From Myxococcaceae bacterium JPH2 (lineage in GTDB: Bacteria > Myxococcota > Myxococcia > Myxococcales > Myxococcaceae): 64,000 bases of DNA. Position numbers and translations under genes: made by a program. Positions 8,589-19,164 of this stretch are shown piece by piece (within the stretch, counting starts at the first letter, position 1; each line of letters starts with the position of its first letter). The notes under the pieces were generated by a model. That model was not told the DNA's origin, did not search any database, and was given only the letters and a program-made list of their open reading frames with translations. The stretch is taken from positions 186,001 through 250,000 of the forward strand of contig JAEMGR010000005.1 of the NCBI GenBank assembly GCA_016458225.1, read 5' to 3'.

Positions 8589-9530
8589 GTGGATTCCAGC
8601 TCCTTCAAGTCCGTGGAGGTGCCCTCGCGTCGGTTTGGCCGCTACGTGCTGCGGGCGCGGCTGGGTGGCGGCGGCATGGCGGAGGTGTTCCTGGCGGACG
8701 CGCAGAACGCCCGGGGTGAGCCCTTCAGCGTGGCGCTCAAGCTGATGCGCAAGAACGTGTCGCCCGAGGCGTTCGCGGACGAAGCGGACCTGATGGGCCT
8801 GTTGCAGCACCCCAACCTGGTGCAGCGCCTGGAGATAGGCGAGGCCTTTGGTCGGCCGTTCATCGCCATGGAGTTCCTGGTGGGAGGCGACCTGGGCGGG
8901 CTGCTGCGCGCGCTCCAGCGCCAGAGCCGCCCCCTGCCCCGGGCCATGGCGGTGCACGTCGCCATCGAGGTGCTGCGCGGGCTGGCCTACTTCCACCTGG
9001 CGCGCACGCGCAGCGGCCGGCCCCTGGAGCTGGTGCACGGCGACATCAACCCCGCCAACGTCTTCTTCTCCGCCGAGGGCGAGGTGAAGCTGGGCGACTT
9101 CGGCGTGGCGAAGGCGCACGGCGTGGAGGCGGTCGGCCCGGCGGACGGCGTCGCCGCGGGCAAGCTGCACTACCTCTCGCCCGAGCAGACGCGCGGCGAG
9201 CGCCTCACGCCCGCCTCGGACGTCTTCGCCGTGGGCATCATGCTCCACGAGCTGATCATCGGCGCCAACCCCTTCCGCCAGCCGGGAGAGAGCGACCCCG
9301 AGACAGTGATGGCCGCCATCCGCGCCGCGCGCTTCACCGCGCCGGACTGGCTGGACAAGCCCATGGCCGCCATCCTCCGCAAGGCGCTCGCGCCGGACCT
9401 CGGCGGTCGCTACCGCTCGGCGGGAGAGCTGGCCGGAGCCCTCTTCACCTGGGCCCTGGACACTGACCAGAGTCCCTCGCGGCTCGACGTGCGCCACTGG
9501 CTCATGGCCGTGCTGGGACTCATCGGCTGA
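8589..9530 (+). CDS. Cytoplasmic Ser/Thr protein kinase (non-RD, kinase domain only)
   Basis: A 313-residue eukaryotic-type kinase with a complete catalytic core: glycine loop LGGGGMAEVF (about 25-34), VALK with Lys51, catalytic HGD with Asp152, NPANV, DFG with Asp170 and the SPEQ segment. The Arg of the HRD motif is Gly, so it is a non-RD kinase, as many myxobacterial Hanks-type kinases are. There is no membrane segment or sensor domain, so its input must come from a partner. The start is GTG at 8589. It is convergent with glmS and has no operon partner, so its substrate is unknown. Confidence 0.92.
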   Translation: MDSSSFKSVEVPSRRFGRYVLRARLGGGGMAEVFLADAQNARGEPFSVALKLMRKNVSPEAFADEADLMGLLQHPNLVQRLEIGEAFGRPFIAMEFLVGGDLGGLLRALQRQSRPLPRAMAVHVAIEVLRGLAYFHLARTRSGRPLELVHGDINPANVFFSAEGEVKLGDFGVAKAHGVEAVGPADGVAAGKLHYLSPEQTRGERLTPASDVFAVGIMLHELIIGANPFRQPGESDPETVMAAIRAARFTAPDWLDKPMAAILRKALAPDLGGRYRSAGELAGALFTWALDTDQSPSRLDVRHWLMAVLGLIG

Positions 9531-9541
9531 AGAACGACGAA

Positions 9542-9572
9542 GCCCGGGCTCCCCACTCGAGGAGACCCGGGC
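9542..9572. terminator. Hairpin between kinase gene and glmS
   Basis: An 11-bp GC-rich stem with one bulge (9542-9552 with 9561-9572) lies between convergent genes. It is a likely bidirectional terminator without a T-run. Confidence 0.55.
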
Positions 9573-9602
9573 CCGGGGACACCGAGGCGACTCGGCGCGC
9601 CG

Positions 9603-11438
<1,836 letters not shown>

Positions 11439-11544
11439 GGTCAGTCCTCTCTCTCACGCCCTTGCCCGCCAGAGCAATCCGCGGGGTTCCCGTTCATCCT
11501 GGGGGCAGTTCAGTGCCTGCCCCCCAAGCAAGAGCCGCGCCGCG

Positions 11545-12978
11545 TCAGCCCGTCTTCGCCGTCGGAGGGGTCTCCCCTCCTGGCTTCGCGGACTTGGACT
11601 GTCGCGCCTTCTTGGCCGCCACCCAGCCTTCCTTCACGACCTGCGGCGCGCGTGACACAGCGAGGCTCCCCGGCGGCACATTTTTCGTCACGGTGGTGCC
11701 CGCCCCCACGTAGGCCCCGTCGCCCACTTTCACCGGCGCGACCAGCTGGCTGTCCGAGCCGATGAACACGCCGTCCCCCAGCTCGGTGAGGTGCTTGTTC
11801 ACGCCGTCATAGTTGCAGGTGATGGTGCCCGCCCCGACGTTGCACCCCGAGCCGATGTTCGCATCGCCCAGGTACGCCAGGTGGTTGGCCTTGGAGCCCC
11901 GCCCGATGCGCGCCTTCTTCGTCTCCACGAAGTTGCCCAGATGCACGTCCTCGGCCAGCTCCGTGCCCGGACGCAGGCGAGCGAACGGGCCGATGATGCA
12001 CCGGCCGCCCACCACCGCCTCCTCGAGCACCGAGTAGGGCTTGAGCGTCGTGCCATCCGCCACCTGGGAAGCCGTCACCACGCAGCCCTGCCCGATGGTG
12101 ACGTCGCGCCCCACCACGGTGCCCGCGGCGAGCGTGACTTGCGGCCCCAGCTCCGTGTCCGGCCCGATGCGCACGCCCTCCTCGATGAACGTCGAGGCGG
12201 GGTCCATCAGCATCACGCCCGCGCGCATGTGCTGCTCGTTGATGCGCTGCTGGAGCACGCGGGCCCGAGCCGCCAGCTCCACGCGGTCGTTGACGCCCGC
12301 GGTCTCGGTGGCATCCACGTCCACGGTGCCCACCGGACCGCGCTTGGCGGCCATCTCCACCAGGTCCGTGAGGTAGTACTCACCCTGTGCGTTCACCGGC
12401 TGGATGTCCGCCAGCGCGGTCCACAGGAAGTCCGCGTCCACCGAGTAGATGCCCGCGTTGCACTCGCGCACCCGCCGCTGCTCCGGGGTGCAGTCCTTGT
12501 GCTCCACGATGCGCGCGACCTTGCCGCCCTCGCGGATGACCCGGCCGTAGCCCGTGGGGTCCTCCAGCGTGGTGGACACCATGGCCAGCACGCCCCCCGC
12601 GCGGTCATGCGCGGCGAGCAGCGCCTCCAGCGTCTCGCGCCGCAACAGCGGCACGTCCCCGTAGAGGATGAGGACGCGGCCGGAGTGGCCCGTCATCGCG
12701 CCCTGCGCCGACTTGACGGCGTCCGCCGTGCCCCGCTGCTCCTTCTGGAGCGCGAAGCGCAGGGGCGCGTCCGGGAAGTGGGCGCGGATGGACTTCTCCA
12801 CCTCGGCCGCCTGATGCCCGACCACCGGCACCACGGGGGACGCCCCCAGGTCCAGGGCACGCTTCAACGGATAAGCACAGAGGGGCAGGCCCAGGATGGG
12901 ATGAAGGACCTTCGCCTTCTCCGACTTCATCCGGGTGCCCTTGCCCGCGCACAACACCACCGCCGCCAGAGCTGTCAT
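11545..12978 (-). CDS. glmU: Bifunctional UDP-GlcNAc pyrophosphorylase / GlcN-1-P acetyltransferase
   Basis: A 477-residue GlmU. The N-terminal uridyltransferase domain starts with [11 protein letters not shown], the nucleotide-binding signature. The C-terminal half is a left-handed beta helix of hexapeptide repeats that carries the acetyltransferase site. It makes UDP-N-acetylglucosamine, the precursor for peptidoglycan and LPS. The ATG at 12978 is the natural start. The last ~20 residues are a polar tail beyond the usual family length. It is upstream of glmS and divergent from ggt. Confidence 0.97.
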   Translation of the reverse strand: MTALAAVVLCAGKGTRMKSEKAKVLHPILGLPLCAYPLKRALDLGASPVVPVVGHQAAEVEKSIRAHFPDAPLRFALQKEQRGTADAVKSAQGAMTGHSGRVLILYGDVPLLRRETLEALLAAHDRAGGVLAMVSTTLEDPTGYGRVIREGGKVARIVEHKDCTPEQRRVRECNAGIYSVDADFLWTALADIQPVNAQGEYYLTDLVEMAAKRGPVGTVDVDATETAGVNDRVELAARARVLQQRINEQHMRAGVMLMDPASTFIEEGVRIGPDTELGPQVTLAAGTVVGRDVTIGQGCVVTASQVADGTTLKPYSVLEEAVVGGRCIIGPFARLRPGTELAEDVHLGNFVETKKARIGRGSKANHLAYLGDANIGSGCNVGAGTITCNYDGVNKHLTELGDGVFIGSDSQLVAPVKVGDGAYVGAGTTVTKNVPPGSLAVSRAPQVVKEGWVAAKKARQSKSAKPGGETPPTAKTG

Positions 12979-13443
12979 GCGGCGCAGGATTAGGGACAGC
13001 CGATCACCCCGTCAACCGCGCGCTGGGGGAGGGGAGCGAGTCTTGCCCCCCTCATGTGTCTGCGCGCGAACGGCTACGCTCAGCGCGTTGCACAAGATGG
13101 TGATTCCAAAGCAAGGCCGCAGGAACGTCGTCACCCGTGAAGCCCCGGGAGCTGCCGGAGCCTTCGGCTTTTCCGGTATGGACGGCGTGCTCATGCACTC
13201 CTCCGTTCGCGGCGCATACGGGTGTTATGATGCACCCTCCCAGAGAACACTCCAAGAGGAATAGTGTTGTCCCACTGAAACCATGGTGGGCACCGCACAC
13301 TTCGTACATAGGGAAGGGGCTGAAGTTCCACCGGGGCAACCCATTTCCCGCCCTGAGGGTGGGACTTCCGTTCACCGGGTAACACGCCACCCCGAAATCC
13401 GAGGGTTGGGGCCCGGAATCACCCACCGCCAAGAGGAGGCGAA
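12979..13443. other. 465-base intergenic region between glmU and ggt
   Basis: This divergent region should hold the promoters of glmU (minus) and ggt (plus). A TTATGAT near 13224-13230 could be a plus-strand -10 element, but no matching -35 is evident. A 55-codon frame at 13097-13264 has no ribosome-binding site. From about 13260 to 13400 the GC content falls and several short self-complementary segments appear (for example CCATGG near 13280), so a structured ggt leader is possible. I cannot assign it to a known riboswitch class. Confidence 0.4.
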
Positions 13444-15225
13444 GTGAGGCACGAGCGCGTAGGACGTGGAAGCGGGACCTGGGCGCGGGGACTGGCACTG
13501 GCGGTGGTGCTGGTGTCCGCCGCGGCCTGGGCGGCACGGCCCTATCGCGGAGGCGCGGTGGCCACGGCCTATCCCCCCGCGAGCGCCGCCGCCCTGCAGA
13601 TGCTGGAGCGCGGCGGCAACGCGGTGGACGCGGCGGTGGCGGCGGCCTTCGTGGCGGCCGTGGTGGGGCCCTATCACTCGGGCGTGGGCGGCGGCGGCTT
13701 CGCGCTCGTGCACGACGCCAAGTCCGGCCAGACGCGGGCGCTCGACTTCCGCGAGGTGGCGCCCAAGGGGGCCTCTCGCGACATGTACGTGAAGGACGGG
13801 CGGCTCGTGCCGGGCCTCTCCACGGATGGGGCGCTGAGCGTGGCCGTCCCCGGCGCGGTGGCGGGCTACCTGGAGCTGCTGGCGACGCACGGCAAGCTGA
13901 AGCCCTCCGTGGTGCTCGCGCCCGCCATCCAGCTGGCGCGCGAGGGCTTCTGGGTGACGCCCAAGTACCAGCAGATGGCCACGGGCCGGCTCCAGTGCCT
14001 GCGCAAGGACCCCGAGGCCGCGCGCATCTTCCTCGCGCCCAACGCGAAGGGGGAGCTGGACGTGCCGCCCATCGGCTACCTCGTGAAGCAGCCGGACCTG
14101 GCGCGCACGCTGACGCAGCTGACCAAGACGGGCGCGAAGGCGTTCTACACAGGCCCGGTGGCGCAGGCCCTGGTGAAGACGGTGAAGGACGCGGGCGGCG
14201 TGCTCACGGCGGAGGACCTCGCCGGATATCAGACGCGCCAGGCCACGCCGCTGGAGGGCGCGTACCGAGGCCACCGCGTGCTCACCATGCCGCCGCCCAG
14301 CGCGGGCGGACTGGCCGTGCTCCAGGTGCTGGGAATGATGGAGCAGCTGCGGCCCCAGGGCGTCCCCTACCGAGACGCGGACTCGCTGCACCTCTACGCC
14401 GAGGCCGTGCGCCGCGCGTACGTGGACCGCGCCAAGTACCTGGGTGACCCGGCCTTCGTGGAGGTGCCCCTGGCGCGGCTCGTGTCGCCGGGACACATCG
14501 CGGACCTCGCGGGGAGCATCGACCCGAAGAAGGCCACGCCGAGCGCATCGCTCCTGCCTCCCGTGGCGGGCGCCGCCACCTCCACCCTCCCCTCCCAGGA
14601 CGCCGGCCGCATGACGCCCGAGCCCGAGCGGAAGAACACCACGCACATCTCCATCGTGGACAAGGACGGCAACGCCGTGGCGATGACGACCACCGTCAAC
14701 TACAGCTTCGGCTCGTGCCTGGTGGCCAAGGGCACCGGCGTGCTGCTCAACGACGAGATGGACGACTTCGCCGCTCAGCCCGGCGTGCCCAACGCCTACG
14801 GCCTGGTGACGGGCGAGCCCAACGCCATCCAGCCCGGCAAGGTGCCCCTGTCCTCCATGTCCCCCACGCTGGTGTTCGCCAAGGACGACCCGAAGCGCGT
14901 CCTGCTCGCGGTGGGCAGCCCGGGTGGCTCCACCATCCCCACCACCGTCATCCAGGTCATCGGCAACGTCGTGGACCAGGGCATGGACGTGACGCGCGCG
15001 GTGGCCGCCGGCCGGCTCCATCACCAGTACCTTCCGGACGAGCTGTGGGTGGACAAGTGGGGCGTGGAGCCCGCGACGCTGTCCGCGCTGGAGGCCAAGG
15101 GCCACCGCATCCGCCGCGTGGACGCCTGGGGTGACGCCGAGGCGGTCTACAGCGACCCCCGCACGAACCTGCGCTACCCCGCGAGCGATCCCCGCAACGA
15201 GGGCGCGGCGCTGGGGCAGGATTGA
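13444..15225 (+). CDS. ggt: Gamma-glutamyltransferase (glutathione hydrolase)
   Basis: A 593-residue precursor. An N-terminal signal sequence (ALAVVLVSAAAWAA) predicts export. The family then self-cleaves ahead of the nucleophilic Thr in the NTTHISIVD motif (Thr399), giving large and small subunits. The GSPGGSTIP oxyanion-loop sequence is also present. The enzyme cleaves or transfers the gamma-glutamyl group of glutathione and related compounds in the periplasm or outside. The start is GTG at 13444 after AAGAGGAGG. The TatD-like gene begins 37 bases downstream on the same strand, so the two may be cotranscribed. Confidence 0.95.
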   Translation: MRHERVGRGSGTWARGLALAVVLVSAAAWAARPYRGGAVATAYPPASAAALQMLERGGNAVDAAVAAAFVAAVVGPYHSGVGGGGFALVHDAKSGQTRALDFREVAPKGASRDMYVKDGRLVPGLSTDGALSVAVPGAVAGYLELLATHGKLKPSVVLAPAIQLAREGFWVTPKYQQMATGRLQCLRKDPEAARIFLAPNAKGELDVPPIGYLVKQPDLARTLTQLTKTGAKAFYTGPVAQALVKTVKDAGGVLTAEDLAGYQTRQATPLEGAYRGHRVLTMPPPSAGGLAVLQVLGMMEQLRPQGVPYRDADSLHLYAEAVRRAYVDRAKYLGDPAFVEVPLARLVSPGHIADLAGSIDPKKATPSASLLPPVAGAATSTLPSQDAGRMTPEPERKNTTHISIVDKDGNAVAMTTTVNYSFGSCLVAKGTGVLLNDEMDDFAAQPGVPNAYGLVTGEPNAIQPGKVPLSSMSPTLVFAKDDPKRVLLAVGSPGGSTIPTTVIQVIGNVVDQGMDVTRAVAAGRLHHQYLPDELWVDKWGVEPATLSALEAKGHRIRRVDAWGDAEAVYSDPRTNLRYPASDPRNEGAALGQD

Positions 15226-15262
15226 AGTCCACCCCCGCCCGCGACGCCTGGAGGACGCGCCC

Positions 15263-16045
15263 GTGCCCGAGCCCCTGCCGCTCTTCGATGCGCACCTGCA
15301 CCCCGAGGGCCTGAGCGATCAGGACCTGGAGTCGATGCGCTTCTTCGGCGTGGAGCGGGCGCTCGTCGTGGCCCACCACTTCCCGGAGCCCACGCCCAAG
15401 GCGCTCCGCGAGCACTTCGACCACATCGTCGAGCGGCAGCTCCCCCGACTGGAGCGCCTGGGCATCCGCGCCTACGCGGCGCTCGGCGTCCACCCGCGCT
15501 GCATCCCTCGGCGCGGCCTGTCCGAGGTGCTCGGGCACCTGCCGGATTACTTCCAAGGCGGGCGCGTGGTGGCGCTGGGCGAGACGGGCCTGCACAGCGG
15601 AGGCGAGGAGGAGGAGGAAGCCTTCCTCGAGCAGCTCGCGCTGGCGCGGCGCCTCAAGCTGCGCGTGCTCGTGCACACCCCCACCCAGGACAAGGAGCGC
15701 ACCACGCGCCGCATCCTCACGTTGCTGCGCCAGTCCGGCGTGCTGGCGTCCCGGGTGCTGGTGGACCACGCCAACGCGCGCACCGTGCGCACCATCCTCG
15801 AGGTGGGACACTGGGCGGGCCTGACGCTGCACCCCGATGAGCTTCGCGCCGAGCGCGCGGTGTCCGTCGTGCGGCGGCTGGGCAGCGAGCGTCTGGTGTT
15901 GAACTCCGACGCGGGCGATGGCGCGGGGGACATCCTCGGGCTGGCGCGCGTGGCGAACCTGCTCGCCAAGGCCCGGCTCTCCGAGCGCATCGTCCGCCGT
16001 GTCGCGCGGGAGAACGCCGAGCGCTTCCTCCAAGTCCACGACTGA
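15263..16045 (+). CDS. TatD-family metal-dependent hydrolase
   Basis: A 260-residue TIM-barrel hydrolase. Metal-binding motifs are visible in order: DAHLHPEG near the N-terminus, GETGLHSG with the central Glu, HTPT, DHAN and the terminal NSDAG Asp. TatD-like proteins are often DNases or related phosphoesterases, but this divergent member could act on another substrate. The GTG at 15263 is supported by GGAGG at good spacing; the frame upstream overlaps ggt and is not family-like. It directly follows ggt. Confidence 0.88.
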   Translation: MPEPLPLFDAHLHPEGLSDQDLESMRFFGVERALVVAHHFPEPTPKALREHFDHIVERQLPRLERLGIRAYAALGVHPRCIPRRGLSEVLGHLPDYFQGGRVVALGETGLHSGGEEEEEAFLEQLALARRLKLRVLVHTPTQDKERTTRRILTLLRQSGVLASRVLVDHANARTVRTILEVGHWAGLTLHPDELRAERAVSVVRRLGSERLVLNSDAGDGAGDILGLARVANLLAKARLSERIVRRVARENAERFLQVHD

Positions 16046-16149
16046 CGCGCAGCCCGCCCGCAACCCAAGGAAACGCCCGCTCCGCGTCCCCATAGACGTG
16101 CGGACCGCGCGTCCGCTCCACCACTTCCGGCGCCCCTCGACGAGTCTCC

Positions 16150-18177
16150 ATGCGCTTCACCCTCGCCGCCGTCACGGCCTCCGCGCTCGTGGCCTGCACT
16201 CACGCCCCGACGGCGTCTCTCCCGAGCCCGACGCGGGCCCCCGTCCCGAACGCGGGACGCACGCTCTCCGAGCGCCCGGCCGCCTTCCTGGCGGGCTGCC
16301 AGCAAGACATCCAGCGCGCACGCGCCCTGCTCACGCAGCTCCAACGCCAGCCCACACCGCGCGAGCCGCTCGCCACGCTGACGACGTACGACGACGCGCT
16401 GACCCTGCTCAACGACGCCGTCACGCGCGCGACCATCGGAACCAACGTCCACCCCGACGCGGCCTTTCGAAAGGCCGCCACCGAGTGTGAGCAGCGAGCG
16501 GAGCGGGAACTCACGGACCTGTCGCTCGACCGAAGCATGCATGACGTCCTCGCCTCGCTCGACATGTCGGGACAGGACGAGGGCGCGCGCCGCTGGGTCG
16601 CGCTGCAACTGAAGGACTTCCGCCGCTCGGGCGTGGACCGTGACGAGGACACGCGACAGGCGGTCCGCGTGCTTCAAGCGGCGCTGGTGCGCTGGGGGCA
16701 GGAGTTCGTCCAGCACATCCGCGAGGACACCCGCACGGTGCTGCTGTCGCCCGAGGAGTTGGACGGACTGCCCGAGGACTATGTGCGCGCGCATCCCCCG
16801 GGCCCGGACGGCCGCGTGCGCGTCACCACCGAGTCCGCGGACACCATCCCCGTGCTCACCTATTCGCGCAGCGCCCGAGCACGCGAGGCCGTGTGGCGCG
16901 CGGGCCTCCAGCGCGGCTATCCGACCAACGTGGACACGCTGAAGCGGCTGCTCACCGCGCGCCACGAGCTGGCCACCACGCTGGGCTACCCCCACTGGGC
17001 CGCGTACTCCACCGAGCCGATGATGATGCGCACGCCCGAGGCCGTGGCGGACTTCATCGACCGGCTCGCGGCGTCCACGCAGGAGCAGGCCCGCGCGGAC
17101 GCCGCCGCGCTGCTGGCGGTCAAGCGACTCGACACGCCCGAGGCCACGCGCGTGGACCCATGGGATGAGCGCTACCTGAACGACCAGGTCCGCGCGCGGC
17201 GGTACGACTTCGACTCGCGCACCCTGCTGCCCTACTTCGAGTACACGCGCGTGAAGCAGGGCGTGTTGGAGCTCACCTCGCGACTGTTCGGCCTGTCGTA
17301 CCGCCGCGTGCCAGACGCACCCGTGTGGCACCCAGACGTCGAGGCCTACGACGTGTACGAAGGCACCGAGCGCCTGGGCCGCTTCTACCTGGACATGCGC
17401 GAGCGGCCGGACAAGTACCCGGGCTCGGCGGAGTGGGACATGGCGGCGGGGCGTGCGGGCCGCTCGCTGCCCGAGGCCGTGCTGACCTTCAACTTCGCGC
17501 GGGCTGGCAGCGAGCCCACCTTGCTGCGGCTCGGAGAGGTGAAGGCCTTCCTCCACGAGTTCGGCCACCTCCTCCATCACGTCCTGGGCAATCACTCGCG
17601 CTGGGCCGGCCTCTCCAGCACGTACACCGAACGCGACTTCGTGGAGGCGCCCTCCCAGCTCCTGGAGGAGTGGCTCTGGCGCCCCGAGTCGCTGCGCACG
17701 TTCGCGCGCCACTACCAGACGGGCGAGCCCATCCCCCTCCCGCTCATCGAGCGGATGAACCAGGCCACCGGCTTCGGCAAGGGGCTCTGGGTGCGCACGC
17801 AGCTGTTCTGCACGGCCTTCAGCTTGCGGCTGCATGAGCGAGATCCGCGCGACCTGGACGTCGTCGCCCTGGAGAAGCAGATGCAGGAGAAGTACACGCC
17901 CTTCGCCTACGCCGAGGGGACGTACTTCCACCTGTCCTTCGAGCACCTCGAGGGTTACGGCGCCACCTACTACACGTACCTGTGGTCACTGCTGCTCGCG
18001 AAGGACCTCTTCACGCCCTTCGAGCAGGAGGGGCTGATGAATCCCGCCACCGCGCTGCGTTACCGACGCACCGTGTTGGCGCCCGGCGCGACGCGGGACG
18101 CCGCCGCGCTGCTCCATGACTTCCTGGGGCGCGACGCCAACGACACCGCCTTCTTGCGCTGGCTGGACAACGGCTGA
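16150..18177 (+). CDS. M3-family metallopeptidase, lipoprotein
   Basis: A 675-residue thimet-oligopeptidase-like enzyme. The zinc site HEFGH lies at residues 469-473, and the third ligand is probably the Glu of VEAPSQLLEEW about 27 residues later. The C-terminal YGATYYTY segment is also M3-like. A short signal sequence ends in a lipobox-like ALVAC with Cys16, so unlike cytoplasmic oligopeptidase A this copy should be a membrane-anchored envelope protein that trims short peptides. The ATG at 16150 is the first start in frame. It is monocistronic and ends at a convergent hairpin. Confidence 0.93.
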   Translation: MRFTLAAVTASALVACTHAPTASLPSPTRAPVPNAGRTLSERPAAFLAGCQQDIQRARALLTQLQRQPTPREPLATLTTYDDALTLLNDAVTRATIGTNVHPDAAFRKAATECEQRAERELTDLSLDRSMHDVLASLDMSGQDEGARRWVALQLKDFRRSGVDRDEDTRQAVRVLQAALVRWGQEFVQHIREDTRTVLLSPEELDGLPEDYVRAHPPGPDGRVRVTTESADTIPVLTYSRSARAREAVWRAGLQRGYPTNVDTLKRLLTARHELATTLGYPHWAAYSTEPMMMRTPEAVADFIDRLAASTQEQARADAAALLAVKRLDTPEATRVDPWDERYLNDQVRARRYDFDSRTLLPYFEYTRVKQGVLELTSRLFGLSYRRVPDAPVWHPDVEAYDVYEGTERLGRFYLDMRERPDKYPGSAEWDMAAGRAGRSLPEAVLTFNFARAGSEPTLLRLGEVKAFLHEFGHLLHHVLGNHSRWAGLSSTYTERDFVEAPSQLLEEWLWRPESLRTFARHYQTGEPIPLPLIERMNQATGFGKGLWVRTQLFCTAFSLRLHERDPRDLDVVALEKQMQEKYTPFAYAEGTYFHLSFEHLEGYGATYYTYLWSLLLAKDLFTPFEQEGLMNPATALRYRRTVLAPGATRDAAALLHDFLGRDANDTAFLRWLDNG

Positions 18178-18207
18178 GCACGGGTGCCCGGAGCCTGTAA
18201 AGACGAA

Positions 18208-18235
18208 GGGCTCCCGGCTGTGAAGCGGGGAGCCC
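18208..18235. terminator. Hairpin between convergent genes
   Basis: A perfect 8-bp stem (18208-18215 with 18228-18235) and a 12-base loop separate the M3 peptidase gene from the small gene on the opposite strand. Confidence 0.6.
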
Positions 18236-18289
18236 CGAGTGTTGTGAATTCGTCAAATCACGCCGTCCGAGCGACGCGGAGTGCGCCGC

Positions 18290-18565
18290 TCAGTGCACGA
18301 CGGGTACGAAGGAGCTCTCGGGGTGCAGCGAGATGCCGCGCGCATCCGGATCCAGCCGCACCTGCACGGGAACGCCCTGGTAGCGGTAGTGGGCCAGCGA
18401 GTCCGCCGCCTCGTCGAGCAGACGCTGGAAGCGCTCCTCCAGCTCCACCGCGATGAGCAGCATGGTCTCACCGGCGTCCGCGACTCCGGGCCGATGCACC
18501 TGGCAACGCTGGAAACGCGCCCAGCGACCGTTCTCCATCTTCACCAGCTCGCCGTCGTAAGCCAT
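18290..18565 (-). CDS. Small conserved-looking protein of unknown function (91 aa)
   Basis: A 91-residue soluble protein starting MAYDGELV with a strong GAGAGGAG ribosome-binding site ahead of the ATG at 18565. It has an acidic helical centre (ELEERFQRLLDEAADSL) and no Cys, signal or membrane segment. A good sigma-70-type promoter lies just upstream, and a terminator lies beyond its stop, so it is a self-contained transcription unit. I recognise no domain. Confidence 0.75.
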   Translation of the reverse strand: MAYDGELVKMENGRWARFQRCQVHRPGVADAGETMLLIAVELEERFQRLLDEAADSLAHYRYQGVPVQVRLDPDARGISLHPESSFVPVVH

Positions 18566-18597
18566 GCGTCGCTCCTCTCGGAAAATCCGACCGACCC

Positions 18598-18626
18598 AAC
18601 ATAGGGGGCAATTAACTCGCTGTCAC
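18598..18626 (-). promoter_or_regulatory. Sigma-70-type promoter for the 91-aa gene
   Basis: The minus strand has GTGACA (five of six bases of TTGACA), a 17-base spacer and TATGTT (four of six of TATAAT). The predicted start leaves a leader of about 26 bases before the ATG at 18565. Confidence 0.6.
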
Positions 18627-18920
18627 CCCCTGCCTTGAAAATTCGTGAAAGCGCCCAGAATCTCGTTGGTTAGACGACGCTTCGGGTGAAGTTCGGGGGC
18701 AAGGCCAGCGGTGCGAGCCCAAAACTGTAAATTTGCCGACTGGTCAATGCGGTTAACCTGCCCCGGAGGGCGGGGTCGACCGGCCCCGGACAGCGGCCCG
18801 GGACTTCAGGGCGATCAGCCGGAGGGGGCGCGACTCCAACGCACTGCGGCCGAGCGAGCCGCGAACAGGGGCGGTCATGACGCGTGGCACAAGGCGCCCG
18901 CATCCCTTAAGTTGCGGGGA
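18627..18920. other. Divergent intergenic region upstream of the 76-aa gene
   Basis: Includes an AT-richer stretch at about 18720-18760 with an imperfect inverted repeat (GGTCAA and TTAACC around TGCGG) that could be an operator. No convincing plus-strand promoter, tRNA or riboswitch is visible. Confidence 0.35.
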
Positions 18921-19151
18921 ATGAAGTGGCCCCTGCCATTCCGTAAGGAGCGCGCGACCATCCAGTCCGTGGACGCGAAGGACCATGCCGAGCGACTGCT
19001 CGCGGAGTCCTTGCGCATGCTCGGGCAGGTCTGCGCGAAGGTCGCCGACGCCATCGAGGCCCAGCGGTTGGAGCGCCAGGGCTACGCGCACAACACGTAC
19101 CTGGAGCGGTTGGATCGCCCTCGCCCCGGTGACGAGAAGAAGCCGGAGTAG
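18921..19151 (+). CDS. Small protein of unknown function (76 aa) ahead of the amidohydrolase
   Basis: A 76-residue charged, mostly helical protein. GCGGGGA precedes the ATG at 18921. The frame is open further upstream, but codon content there is unlike coding DNA in the neighbours. It is 13 bases ahead of the amidohydrolase gene on the same strand, so the two probably form an operon. No motif is recognised. Confidence 0.6.
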   Translation: MKWPLPFRKERATIQSVDAKDHAERLLAESLRMLGQVCAKVADAIEAQRLERQGYAHNTYLERLDRPRPGDEKKPE

Positions 19152-19164
19152 TCTTCCGGCGAAG

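Noticed and set aside
11439-11544. glmS ribozyme
   Set aside because: The gap is only 106 bases, lacks the ribozyme core, and this element is known from Gram-positive bacteria.
13097-13264. 55-codon open frame in the glmU-ggt gap
   Set aside because: No ribosome-binding site and no codon-position bias like that of the neighbours.
13320-13400. Possible c-di-GMP (GEMM) or cobalamin riboswitch upstream of ggt
   Set aside because: GGGGCAACCC and GGGTGGGAC look a little like GEMM pieces, but the conserved core bases and pairing pattern are not there, and no cobalamin box is present.
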